Source of the DNA: Terrilactibacillus sp. S3-3
GTDB lineage: Bacteria; Bacillota; Bacilli; Bacillales; Sporolactobacillaceae
Direction of reading: 5' to 3'
DNA length: 64,000 nucleotides
Assembly: GCA_030437565.1 (NCBI GenBank)
Contig: CP129291.1
Span: 1,860,001 to 1,924,000 of the forward strand
In this document: piece after piece, positions 34,020-44,665 of the stretch
Layout of the letters: every line of letters starts with the position of its first letter
Numbering within the stretch: the first letter of the stretch is position 1
Program-made: the position numbers and the translations under genes
Notes under the pieces: generated by a model
What the model was told of the DNA's origin: nothing
Databases searched by the model: none
What the model saw: the letters and a program-made list of their open reading frames with translations, nothing else

Positions 34020-34446
34020 AAAATGGTTAAGCGTATAAAAATAAAGAAACCAGACCGCATGGTTCTGTTCATCTTTTGCTGCCCTTAAATGATGATTTGA
34101 CGACCGGCGCATCGGCCTGATCAGCGACCTCAAGGTAAAAGTCAACGGCCTCTTGCTCATCCTCAATGGCATGCGCCAGCCCTTCCTGATAAGAGTTCAG
34201 GCATGACCCGCTCACTTGCGGTGTATAGGCTTTTCCTGTCAGCGTCTGATAAAGGGAAGAAAACGTCCGATAATGCTTGATTTCGTCGTTGCGTATTTCC
34301 GCAATTCGCCGCTTCTCCTTTTCCGTACCGGCCAAATGGTATAATTGCTCGTAGCAAAGAATAGCGCTGTATTCGCCATTGATCGCCTTGGCAATTTGGC
34401 CGGCCAGGTGACTATCCGCGGCAGCGTAAGAACTATAGGTTGGCAA
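34017..34446 (-). CDS. Ferritin-like domain protein
   Basis: A four-helix-bundle protein with a carboxylate-His metal pattern: AINGEYSAILCYEQLYHLA (helix 1, Glu), IRNDEIKHYRTFSSLY (Glu-x-x-His), AIEDEQEAVDFYLEVAD, and, after a frameshift near 34080, KDEQNHAVWFLYFY (Glu-x-x-His). A TTG start at 34446 is set six bases after GGAGGG. About 143 residues. It resembles ferritin-like or rubrerythrin-type proteins of Bacillales with unknown substrate. Single gene with its own terminator. Confidence 0.8.
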
Positions 34447-34746
34447 TCGAATCCCTCCATAACCTCTTTTCCTTATCCTATTCAGGAAAATAGGCGGTGT
34501 GCCTGGACAGCAAGCATTTGCAGGGCTCTTCATCTTCTGTTATTCATCGATGATCTCATCAGCCTAAGTCCGAAGACAGCTAAATCTACTTGGACTTTAA
34601 CATTTTACCGAATCTCAGCAAGCTCATCAAAACTTAACCACAAGGACGGCGGGGATCACCTACATAATCAGCGGCTGCGCCGATTTTCTAAGAAACCTCC
34701 CGCTTCAAACAAGCCAAAGGTTGTTAAGCTGGGCTCGTTCAACCTT
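34447..34746. other. Intergenic spacer
   Basis: About 300 bases between the yyaL end and the ferritin-like gene start. I see no gene, repeat or clear terminator here. Confidence 0.5.
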
Positions 34747-36808
34747 TTACCTCAACTGGCTGATGATCTCATCAAGATCGGTTGTCGGCCGCCGGCAGTG
34801 AAAGTTCTCACACAAGAAGAAGGTTGTCTCGCCGCCAAGCGGTGCGTAGTCTTTCAGATCAGCGGAAATTTGTGCCAAAGTCTGCTGATCGCTGGCAAAC
34901 AGGGCAACATTCGGGATGTACAGCCGGTGCAGCTTGTCCATCGCCGATTGAAAAGACTGTTCATCTTTTCCTTTAACCACAATCAGCTGCTTCGGTGCGG
35001 CATAAGAGAACAGAAAAGCGGATAAGAAAAACGTATAGCCGGCGGGATAAGCGGCAACCTCAGAGGCAAAGGCAGAAAACAGGGTTTCGGCACGCCGGGC
35101 ATAATCCGTGTTGCCCGTCCGCTCTGTCAGCAGCAGCAAAGCATAGGCAGCGGCGCTATTGCCAGACGGAATCGCGCCGTCGTACACCTCTTTCGGTTTT
35201 AAAAAAATCAGATCCGGCGCGTCCTTGCTGTATAAATAAAAACCGCCCGATTCCTCGTCCCAAAAATCAGTGATCATTTGATCCGCATAATGCTTCATTT
35301 TCTGCAAAAAATTCGGAAAGCCCGTCGCCTCATACAGCGCGTGGCAGGCCAGGGCCAAAAACGCATAGTCATCCAGATACGCGCGGTGCTTCACTTCGCC
35401 GTCCCGAAAGCGGGCCATCAGCTGCCCTTGTTCGGTGAGCCGTGTTTCAATAAACTGCAGAGCATCCCCAGCGAGCTTTATGTAATTTGGCCGGCTGAAC
35501 ACTGTTCCCGCTTTGGCCAGCGCGGCGATCATCAGCGCGTTCCAGGATGTCAAAGTTTTATCGTCTTTATGCGGATGGACGCGTTTATTTCGCGCTACCA
35601 GCAATTTTTGCTTCGCGTCATCCAGTGACTTGATCCAGTCGTCCTCGGTAAGGCCGTCCGCCGCCGCGAGCTGTGCCATCGGCGTACCGATCAGATTGGG
35701 AATGCTTTTTCCCTCAAAATTGCCGGCCGCCGTAATATGGTAGGCCTGGCAGAAACGCAGGCCCTGCTCTTCGCCAAGAACGGCGAATACTTCTTCAGGC
35801 GACCAAACGTAATATTTGCCTTCGACGCCTTCCGAATCAGCATCCTCGGCGCAATAGAAGCCGCCGGTGTCATCGCGCAGCTCGCGCACCACGTACGAAA
35901 AAAGATGACCGGCAACGGTTTGATAGTTTTTCTCTCCCGAAACTTGGTAAGCTTCCGTATAGGCCAGCGCAATCAGGGCTTGATCGTACAGCATTTTTTC
36001 AAAGTGCGGCACCAGCCATTTTTCATCGACCGAATATCTGGAAAAGCCGCCGCCGATCTGATCGTGAATGCCGCCGGCCGCCATCCCGTCAAGCGTTCGC
36101 AGCACGATATCCAGCGCTCGTTCATCTTTTTTCCAGCGCGAATAGCGCAGTAAAAATAAAAGCTGGTGCGGTGACGGAAACTTCGGTGCGGTCCCGAACC
36201 CGCCGTAACGGCTGTCAAATGTTTGCCTGAAATGGCCGGCAGCTTTATGAAGCACCTCTTCAGACAAGGACGTTTTGTTTTCCGCTTTTTTTGATAATGC
36301 CGCTACAATCTGAACGCCGATCTTTGTGATTTTTTCCGGATTGTCGTCGTATTGCTGTTTTAGAGACAAAAGGACGTCCTGGAAGCTCGGCCTGCCGTAA
36401 CCGGTTTCTTTTGGAAAATAGGTGCCGGCAAAAAATGGTGTCTGATCCGGTGTAAGAAAGACGTTAAGCGGCCAGCCGCCCTGGCCGGTCAGCGCCTGGC
36501 ACACCTTCATGTAGACCGCATCGATGTCCGGCCGCTCCTCGCGATCGACTTTAATCGCCACATAATTTTCGTTCAGAATACGGGCCGTTTCTTCATCTTT
36601 CAAATGATTCACGGGCCATCACATGGCACCAGTGGCATGTCGAATAACCGATGCTCACCAGAACGGGTTTATTTTCCCGCTTCGCTTTGGCAAACGCTTC
36701 CTCCCCCCATGGATACCAGTCCACAGGATTATGGGCATGCTGCAGCAAATAAGGCGACTTCTCAGTGATTAAGCGATTGGATGGTTGATTAGTCTGCAAT
36801 CGACCCAC
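34747..36808 (-). CDS. yyaL: Thioredoxin-domain/DUF255 protein (YyaL)
   Basis: Large cytosolic protein joining an N-terminal thioredoxin-like domain ([19 protein letters not shown], CxxC) to an (alpha/alpha)6-barrel like N-acylglucosamine epimerase ([51 protein letters not shown]). A frameshift near 36600 divides the two. About 687 residues. Relative of human SPATA20; the enzymatic role is not established. Monocistronic. Confidence 0.92.
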
Positions 36809-37090
36809 CTTCTTTCATAACTTAGAAAAATTTATAGTGTTACCTTACCACAAAGTGTTGAGAATAATCCTTTTTATAACTGCTTTCATTCATTTTGTTG
36901 TTTAATGGACAGGTAAAGATGAAAAATCCTCTGTCGGACAGGACGGGGGTTTTACGTAACAACGGGAGGGGGCAATTCAGAAGAAACAGCACTGTCTTTC
37001 CAGCGGGTAAAATCTGCGTGTTTGTTAGTCATTTGGCAATATCCTACCCATACCTGGAATCCGGATCGCGATTAAAGAGATAAAGGGTCA

Positions 37091-37520
37091 TTACCTTTGT
37101 TGATAAAAAAGAGCGATGTGTGAAAGGATGGCCTCGACGACAGCTTCAGGATCTTCTAATGGAACAAAGTGGCCAATCCCTGGCAGTTTTCTTAAAGTAT
37201 AAATGCAGCGTAAATTTTTCTCGCTTATGAATTTCACATCCCCCGACCAGTGTTCATAGAAATGACAAATATAAATACGCGCCTGTTCAGGCCGGCCAGT
37301 AAATAATTTTTCAAAAAGATGCAAATTATGAAAATGCTGATACCAGAATTGAGTCTGACCTTCCGGAGCAAATCTTCTGTCTCCAATTCCCGCATACGGA
37401 GGATTGAGGAGTATCAATGAATGTACCCGATCGGCGTATATTGATTCATTAACCAATGGGATAGCAAAACAATGCCGATGAACATGGATTTCAAAAACAT
37501 GGCGGTATCTTGATTATCTA
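37091..37520 (-). pseudogene. Alpha/beta-hydrolase remnant (C-terminal part only)
   Basis: The frame encodes the last third of an alpha/beta hydrolase: ADRVHSLILLNPPYAG after the lost nucleophile elbow, a cap helix region, and the catalytic-His segment LPGIGHFVPLEDPEAVVEA. The oxyanion and Ser motifs are absent, and no matching N-terminal half is found upstream before the yyaL spacer. It is a decayed gene rather than one indel. An epoxide-hydrolase or dehalogenase-like ancestor is likely. Confidence 0.7.
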
Positions 37521-37633
37521 TGCTGCTGAAAAGCAGTTGTCAAGCCTTCAACCGCTGGGTGTGTTAAACTACCAGGGAAGTACATAGCAACTAGATCAAG
37601 GGGCACAGAATCAATAAAGGAGCATAGTTGAAA

Positions 37634-37968
37634 ATGATAGAAGAAGAATTAACTTCAATGAGTAAGATAGAGGCTTTCATTACGGACCATGAATTAAGTT
37701 TTTTATTCGTGTCAAGACCAGAATGCGGGGTCTGCCATGCCGTCTTGCCCAAACTAAAAGAAGTATTAGATAAGTTCCCGCTTATCCATTTAGGACAGAT
37801 TAACGCCTACGATGTTGAAGAAGTTGCCGCCGGATTCTCCATTTTCACTGTACCTACCCTGCTTTTTTTTTTATTAATGGAAAAGAATTACTAAGAGAGG
37901 CCCGGTTTATCCACTTTGACCAATTGGAAGAAAGATTGGAAAAGATCTGCAGGATGTATGAAAGTTAA
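37634..37968 (+). CDS. Thioredoxin-family protein
   Basis: Small thioredoxin-fold protein of about 111 residues. Seen: FLFVSRPECGVCHAVLPKLKEVL, with active site CGVC in place of the usual CGPC, and FTVPTLLFF with the cis-Pro. A frameshift in the T-run near 37870 hides the end (INGKELLREARFIHFDQ). It resembles YdbP-type proteins of Bacillus. Redox partner unknown; the Val in the active site would shift its potential. It is expressed divergently from the hydrolase relic. Confidence 0.85.
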
Positions 37969-37969
37969 C

Positions 37970-38303
37970 CTGCCAGCGGGACTTCTTTGTATGAAAATGG
38001 CACCAGCAAGCACTCCCGGTTTCAAATAATGAACATTCTCATCGTGCGTGATAAATCCCTCTGCCCATTGCTTCAGAGGGTGATCCTCTCTCTCTAATTT
38101 TCCATTCCCCTGTACTTTGTAATAAATTTATACTCAATACATTTTTAAATTGGAAAGAATCTACCCTAATTTCATTAAACAGACATTTTTCAAGCAAGGA
38201 AACATAGAATGATGGTGGTAAACATCGTGTTTAAATACATGGCGTTTTTTCCTGAGCGTTATATTCTATATATCTCTAATATGAGGAATAGCGGGGTGGG
38301 ACG
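37970..38303. other. Intergenic spacer
   Basis: About 330 bases of AT-rich spacer ahead of the monooxygenase gene. I see no gene. No clear operator was recognised. Confidence 0.5.
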
Positions 38304-39741
38304 ATGCCGTGCATCGATGGAAAAACGTATATTGATCGGATTAACCAATTGAAAGCCAATGTGTGGATAAACGGCCAAAAGGTCACAGGCAAAATATCCG
38401 AGCACCCGTCCTTCAAAGGCATTATACAAAGTCAGGCCAGGCTCTATGACGCCCAGTATGAAGCGGATACAAAAGAAGCGACCACTTTTATTTCGCCGAA
38501 AACGGGCCAGCGTACCGGAATGTCATACTTGGAGCCAAAAACAAAAGAGGATTTGGCAAAAAGAAGACGTGCCGTGCAAACATGGGCGCGGCAAAGCGTC
38601 GGCATGATGGGCCGCTCCCCTGACTACATGAATACGATCGTCATGACATTCGGAGCGGCCGCCGAGATATTTAGCGACCCGCAGTGCATCGCGAACATGC
38701 GCAACTACTATGCGTACTGCTCGGAAAATGACATCTCCCTCACCCATACATTCATTAATCCTCAAGTAAACCGATCTTCTATTTATTTTGAAGATCCTTC
38801 CGAAATTATCGCCGCGCAAATGATTGATAAAAATGATAAAGGGATTGTCATTCACGGAGCGCGGTTGCTGGCAACGCAGGGGGGAGTCACCGATGAGATC
38901 GTCGTTTTCCCGACCGGCGCCGTTCATCTTGATGACTCCTATGCTTACGCTTTTTCCATTCCATCGAATACCCCCGGCCTGAAATTTGCCTGCCGCGAAT
39001 CCTTTGATTACGGAAAATCAACCTATGATCATCCACTCGGTTCAAGGTACGATGAAGTCGACAGCATCATCATTTTTTTTGACCATGTCACCGTCCCTTG
39101 GAACAGGGTATTTTTGCACGGAGATGCCAGAGTGGCGAGCACGATGTATACCGAAAGCAGTTTCCTTTCTCATCAGATTCATCAAGTGATATCGAAAAAC
39201 GTCGTCAAGACAGAATTTATTCTTGGGGTGCTCCAATCGATGGTTGACGCCATTAATGTCGGTGAATATCAGCATATTCAGGAAAAAATATCTGAGGTGA
39301 TCATTGCCCTTGAAACACTGAAGGCCTTGCTTGTCGCATCCGAAGTTAATGCCAAAGTCGATCGTTTCGGTACAATGACACCGGATAAGAAACCGCTGAC
39401 GGCCGCAACGAATATTTTTCCAAAAGTCTATCCGCGATTTGTCGAAATCATGCAATTGATTGGGGCGAGCGGCCTTGTCTCCATCCCGGGAGAAAAAGAC
39501 TTTCAATCGGAACTGGGTGCCGATTTGAAAAAATATTTACAGTCGGCCACTAAAGACGGTTATGAAAAAGTGAAACTGCCTTGCCTGGGACATTTCGTTA
39601 AGCGCGTTCGGCGGGCGGCAAACGCTTTATGAACGGTTCTTCTTCGGCGATCCCGTCCGCCTCGCCGGCACACTCTACCGCGACTATGATCGAAAAGAAT
39701 ATGTCAAGTGGGTTGAAACCTTTCTTAACGATAAAACATGA
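38304..39741 (+). CDS. hpaB: 4-Hydroxyphenylacetate 3-monooxygenase, oxygenase subunit (HpaB type)
   Basis: FADH2-dependent aromatic hydroxylase, homologous to HpaB and to YoaI of B. subtilis. Seen: the N-terminal [26 protein letters not shown] start, [13 protein letters not shown] near the active site, [35 protein letters not shown] and [17 protein letters not shown] frameshift near 39582 precedes the last 50 residues ([14 protein letters not shown] and [18 protein letters not shown]). About 479 residues. The flavin reductase partner is not in this window, so the reductant must come from elsewhere. Substrate (4-hydroxyphenylacetate, phenol or another) is uncertain. Confidence 0.85.
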
Positions 39742-39889
39742 GATGAACGCCGATTTTTTCCCGATGATTTTCCGAAGCTTTTATCGCTGCAACCCCTCCG
39801 AATGGCGGGCGCAATCAACATTGAACAGGATTTTCCATAGGTTTTCCTTAAATGAAAGCGCGTCTCTCGTCTGTCCTCCTTTGTGCGAA

Positions 39890-40077
39890 CTTTAACTTTG
39901 TTCAATCAAAACCACCCTTCAAAAGGGTGGTTTGCTCTAAGGCTATAAGCCTTGGATTACCGGCCAGCGTCTCAAGGCGCTGGCCCTTAACTTTGTTTCA
40001 GACCATATTGTCCTTGCCTCTTTTGCTTACCCATAAATGGGTGTTCGTATTGCTCAACGACCTCTAAAGCTGGTGGG
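39890..40077 (-). mobile_element. IS200-like 3' remnant with terminal hairpins
   Basis: On the minus strand a 29-codon tail (ALEVVEQYEHPFMGKQKR, stop at 39987) resembles the end of a Y1 transposase. It is followed by GGCCAGCG/CGCTGG, GGCTATAAGCC and a perfect AAACCACCC/GGGTGGTTT hairpin at 39908-39932. Such palindromic ends are typical of IS200-type elements. The rest of the element is missing. Confidence 0.6.
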
Positions 40078-40651
40078 TTAGACCTCGCTTTTGGAAACTA
40101 AACAGCCGTATACCGCTTCATTGATCGGCAGAATGGCTGCTTTCAGGCCTTGCTTCTCCACAATTTGCTTAAGGTGATCGGCCGGCAGCCGTTCGCCGGC
40201 CGGTGGTCCCACTTCCAGCATTTCAGTCCCCCATTCCAAGATCAGTATCCGGCCTGCGGGCTGAAGAATGCGCTTCATCTCTTGTATGGCTTTTTGCTGA
40301 TTGGCAACCTCGTGCAGGACAAAAGCAGCCAGAATCTTCATCACGCCTTGGTCTGGAAGATTGATCGCTTCCAAATCGCTCTCAACATAGTCAATGTTAT
40401 GAATACCGCTCTCCAGTGCTCTTTGATTCAGCAGTGCCAGCATCTTTGGCTCAATATCAACCGCAGACACCCGACCGTTCGTCAATTTTGCCATTGAGAG
40501 AGTAAAGTAGCCGTTTCCCGCCCCCAAGTCAGCGATCGCATCGTCTTTTTGGATATTCAGGTAGCTGAGAAGCGATCAACACAGGCAGCCATTTTTTTCG
40601 CTGCGGATGAAGTAACTTTTCCGCTTTCATTGGATTAAACCGGTGTGGCAT
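40078..40651 (-). CDS. Class I SAM-dependent methyltransferase
   Basis: UbiE/COQ5-like methyltransferase. Seen: ADLGAGNGYFTLSMAKL (SAM loop), VSAVDIEPKMLALLNQRA (acidic loop), LAAFVLHEVANQQKAIQEM and RILILEWGTEMLEVGPPAGER. The N-terminus (MPHRFNPMKAEKLLHPQR) begins at ATG 40651; a frameshift near 40570 splits it from the core. About 190 residues. Substrate unknown. The 3' end abuts the IS200 relic. Confidence 0.85.
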
Positions 40652-40865
40652 CCATTCATCCCCCTTGGTTGATTTCCCGTATTTTCTTGAATGTTATCGG
40701 TCATGTTGGATATCCCATTATTTATAATAATTTTTATTTAGATGTATCATCAATATATACACAACAGTGTATATTTTCACGATATTTGCTTATCCCTTTC
40801 AATCTTTTGGTGATCAGATTTATTTTTAACTTTAAGAATATTCATCTATAGATTCTATTTATGTT

Positions 40866-40896
40866 AAAAAAGGAAGCCTGTCTGCAGCTCCCCTTC
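40866..40896 (-). terminator. Rho-independent terminator of gndA
   Basis: AAGGGGAGC and GCTTCCTTT pair (two G-T) and end in TTTTTT on the minus strand, just after the gene. Confidence 0.6.
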
Positions 40897-40920
40897 AATT
40901 TCTATTCACTTTTTAATGCT

Positions 40921-42342
40921 TTATTTTTCCATCCATTCTGTATGGAAGACGCCCTCTTTATCGATACGTTGATACGTATGTGCGCCAAAATAGTCGCGCT
41001 GCGCTTGGATCAGATTGGCCGGCAGTTTTTCAGAACGATAACTGTCATAGTAGGCAATCGCCGAAGAAAAGGCCGGAACCGGAATACCCGCCAAAATGGC
41101 GCCGGAGACCACTTCACGCAGCGCGCTTTGATAACGGTCGGCAATGCCCTTGAAATAAGGATCAAGCAATAAGTTGTCGAGTTCGCTGTTCTTGCTGAAG
41201 GCATCCGTGATTTTTTGCAGGAACTGTGCGCGAATAATGCAGCCGCCGCGGAAAATCCTGGCAATATTCCCGTATTGCAGATCCCATCCGTATTCTTTGG
41301 AAGCGGCCTTCATTTGTGCAAAACCTTGGGCGTAAGAAATGATCTTGCTGAAATAAAGCGCCCGTCTCACATTTTCGATAAACACCTTTTTATCCCCGTT
41401 AAACGAACCGGATGCCGGACCGCTGAGCACTTGGCTTGCCTTGACGCGTTCCGATTTCATCGCAGAAATAAAACGAGCGAACACCGATTCCGTGATCAGC
41501 GGCAAAGGCACGCCGACATCGAGCGCATTCTCGCTCGTCCATTTTCCCGTTCCTTTTTGCCCGGCTGTGTCCAAAATGAGAGATCAACCAGCGATCTCCC
41601 CGTCTTCTCATCTGTTTTCGTAAAAATATCCGCTGTGATTTCGATCAGATAACTATCCAGTTCGCCTTTATTCCATTCGGCAAACACATCGTGAAGTTCG
41701 GCGGCACTCAGGCCGAGGAGATGTTTCATGATGAAGTACGATTCGGAAATCAATTGCATATCGCCGTATTCGATTCCGTTATGCACCATTTTCACATAAT
41801 GGCCGGCACCGTCGGAACCGATATATGTACAACATGGCTCACCATTCACTTTAGCTGAAATCGCTGTTAAAATCGGCTCGACCAAATCATAAGCTTCTTT
41901 TTGCCCGCCCGGCATGATCGCTGGTCCCTTGAGTGCCCCTTCTTCGCCGCCGGAGACGCCGGTGCCGATAAAATGAATCCCGGCTTCGCTTAATTCCTTG
42001 TTGCGGCGAATCGTATCTTTGAAAAAGGTATTGCCGCCGTCAATTAGAATGTCGCCTGTATGCAAATAAGGTTTTAGCTGGGCAATCAATCGTCGCATCC
42101 GTCGGCTGTCCGGCCTTCACCATCAGCAAAATTTTTTTCGGCGATTCAAGCGACTGAACAAACGCTTCAATGCTGTATGTACCCGTGATATTTTTGCCTT
42201 TTGCTTCATTTTCTAAAAAATCATCTGTTCTATTTGCGGAACGGTTATAGACGGAAATAGAATAACCCCGGCTTTCAATATTTAAAGCGAGATTTTTTCC
42301 CATAACCGCCATCCCGATAACACCAATTTGTTGTTTGCTCAC
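40921..42342 (-). CDS. gndA: 6-Phosphogluconate dehydrogenase, decarboxylating
   Basis: Pentose-phosphate enzyme turning 6-phosphogluconate into ribulose 5-phosphate with NADP+. Seen: [17 protein letters not shown] (NADP loop), [36 protein letters not shown], catalytic [13 protein letters not shown], and the C-terminal [17 protein letters not shown]. Frameshifts near 42070 and 41535. About 472 residues, the long GndA type. Monocistronic with a terminator. Confidence 0.94.
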
Positions 42343-42728
42343 TTTCCCACTTCCCCTTCAATTTCATTGCTGACCGAAATCCGAAATGATTCCTTGCCTT
42401 TAAAAGTTTTACTCAACATCCCACATTTTAAGCGATTTTCTGCTATGATTGCAAGGAAGAATATGTGTCGCTTTTTGGTGAGCACTTTCTTTTTAATATG
42501 TCGAGGCGCAGTTTTGGTTTGCAGATTATTGAGATAAATCTCGGCATGGGTCAGGTATTTACTTTGAAGCGGCGTGTAAATACAAACGCAAACCCTAAAC
42601 TGCAGTCCAAACCTAATGTCCTAAAGTTGAATGAATAAGAGCGGCTACCCTCATATTTCAGCACTAAAAGAGCACTGATCTCCCTTTTATAAAGCCTTTT
42701 GGCGCGGATCTTGCTGATCCGCCGCCCG
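42343..42728. other. Intergenic spacer
   Basis: A stretch of nearly 400 bases between gndA and the end of the muropeptide operon. I see no supported gene. A GCGGATC/GATCCGC hairpin at about 42710 follows the 38-residue ORF but lacks a T-run. Confidence 0.5.
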
Positions 42729-42845
42729 TTATACGTCATGCATTTTTTTAAAGCCGTAGCCGGCAGATTCTTGATTGAAAGCGGCCGGTAAATCTCGCAA
42801 ACGATCAGGAATTTTGGCACAAAGGATGTCAATCTCCCCCGTCAT
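42729..42845 (-). CDS. 38-residue ORF coupled to the beta-lactamase-fold gene
   Basis: The ATG overlaps the beta-lactamase-fold gene stop as ATGA, the same coupling used throughout this operon. The sequence ([20 protein letters not shown] then AAFNQESAGYGFKK) looks protein-like and ends at 42729. No family is recognised. It could be a true small operon member, the 5' end of a gene broken by an indel, or chance. The next 180 bases have another open frame that starts in a different phase. Confidence 0.4.
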   Translation of the reverse strand: MTGEIDILCAKIPDRLRDLPAAFNQESAGYGFKKMHDV

Positions 42846-43641
42846 GCCCCGCCGCGAGCGATCAGGTAATCCGCTATTTTTTTGCCGATTTGCTGAATGA
42901 CGGCGACCGCTTTTGTTCGCGGTTCAATCCCACGCGTCAATACGGCTACGAACATCCCGCGCGTCCGGTAAGAAAAATAGCCGGCATCGTGCTCGATTCC
43001 CTCCATTTCACCCGTTTTATTGAATACCGCCACTTTCTCTTCATCGACGAGACCGGGCAGCTTGTCCCGGAACTGCTGACGTTCCAGCCATGACTGCGCG
43101 TTTGCGGCATCTTCCGCACGAATCCCGCCGCCGAAAATACGCTGCATACACCGGCAGGCATCCCCGGCGCTGATCACATTCTCCCGGCCCCCGGCTTTGG
43201 CCTGTTCGTCCATCATTTTCCGGCTGAGCACCGTTTCGGATAAGCCTTGCCCGCGCACCCAGTTCTGGATCGCTTCCACACCGAATACCTCAATCAACAA
43301 GTTCGTCGCCGTATTATCGGAAACCGCAATCATAAGAGCCAGGAGATCACGAATCGTCCAGGCCGCTTTTTCGAGCACCTGAAGGACTCCCGAGCCGCTG
43401 ACAACATCTTTTTTCTATCCATCCATATCCTCTTCTCCAAAAGCCCGGGCTCTTTCGCCGCTTTGGAAAAAGTATACAACAAGATCGGCAGCTTAATCAG
43501 GCTCGCCGACAGCATCGGCACCGTCTCCCCATGGCAAAATCTGAAGCCGTCCCCATCCACTGCGACACGATCTTCTTTTTTTCAAAAAGGAGCGACGAGC
43601 GCCGCGATGTCATCATTCAGCCGTTTTTGTAAAGGTGTCAT
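42842..43641 (-). CDS. Cytosolic class A beta-lactamase-fold serine hydrolase
   Basis: A Beta-lactamase2-type protein of about 266 residues. Seen: the SxxK motif in [16 protein letters not shown] in [13 protein letters not shown], and KTG in [13 protein letters not shown]. The class A Omega-loop Glu (ExxLN) is replaced by [11 protein letters not shown]. No signal peptide is seen, so it should act in the cytosol; this suggests a peptidase or esterase on imported muropeptides rather than drug resistance (inference). A frameshift near 43395 interrupts it. The start overlaps ykfD by four bases (ATGA), making it the next member of the dpp-ykf operon. Confidence 0.82.
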
Positions 43642-44665
43642 GTTAACCCCGCCCCTGCCGCAAACGGAAAGTGATCGTGTTTGACTGCCGGATCATGGAG
43701 GTGGCAGGCGGCGTAATGATCGCTTTCGACTTCACGAAAAACAGGCCGCTTCTCCCGGCAAACGGCAGCCGCGTACGGACAGCGGGTGTGAAAGATGCAT
43801 CCGCTCGGCGGGTTAATCGGGCTCGGCAGCTCGCCTTTAAGAAGAATGCGTTCCCGCTTTTCTTCCACATCCGGATCGGGAATCGGGATCGCTGACAACA
43901 GGGCTTTTGTATAAGGATGAAGCGGACGGCTGTAGAGAGAGGCGCTCGATGTCAGCTCGACCAAATGCCCGAGATACATGACGCCGACGCGGTCGCTGAT
44001 ATATTTGACCATAGACAGATCATGAGCGATAAAAAGCAGGGTCAATCCTTTTTCTTTTTGCAGCTTTTTTCAACAAAAAACAATTGCGCCTGGACAGACA
44101 CATCGAGTGCCGATATCGGTTCATCGGCGATGATAAATTCGGGATTCAGCGCCAGCGCCCGGGCAATGCCGATTCGCTGACGCTGGCCGCCGCTGAATTC
44201 ATGCGGATAGCGATTGAGATCATTTGGATTCAGTCCAACCTCCTCTAGTAAGTTTTCCACTTTTTTCCGCCGCTTCTTGCGATTGGCATAAAGGCCGTGA
44301 ATATCCATCGGCTCAGCAACCAGATCCAGCACCGTCGAACGGGGATTGAGCGAGGCGTAAGGATCTTGAAAAATCATTTGCATCCGTCGATGCAGCAAAA
44401 AGCGCTGTTTGCGGTTCATTTGGGCAATATCTTGGTTATCGAAGCGAACCCGGCCGTCCGTTTTCTCATACAATCCCATAATTGTGCGCCCGAGCGTTGA
44501 TTTTCCGCATCCTGATTCACCGACAATGCCGAATGTTTCACCTTTATTAATCGCAAAAGAGACATCATCCACCGTTTTTTTGAGCACACGGCGATTGTCA
44601 ATCTCAAAGTATTTCTTTATATGTCCAACTTCAAGAAGCGGATGGGCCGCCTTGTCCATCATCAT
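43638..44665 (-). CDS. ykfD: Oligopeptide/muropeptide ABC transporter ATP-binding protein
   Basis: OppF-type ATPase. Seen: Walker [24 protein letters not shown] (Q-loop), signature [15 protein letters not shown], Walker [13 protein letters not shown] and the C-terminal oligopeptide extension [15 protein letters not shown] with Cys residues. A frameshift near 44065 follows the ISALD segment. About 342 residues. It pairs with DppD to energise the DppBC permease. It follows ykfC with an overlapping start and GGAGGAG ribosome site. Confidence 0.9.

Noticed and set aside
42551..42832. 93-codon minus ORF after the beta-lactamase-fold gene
   Set aside because: No ribosome site, no recognisable composition, and another frame (the 38-residue ORF) has better coupling evidence.
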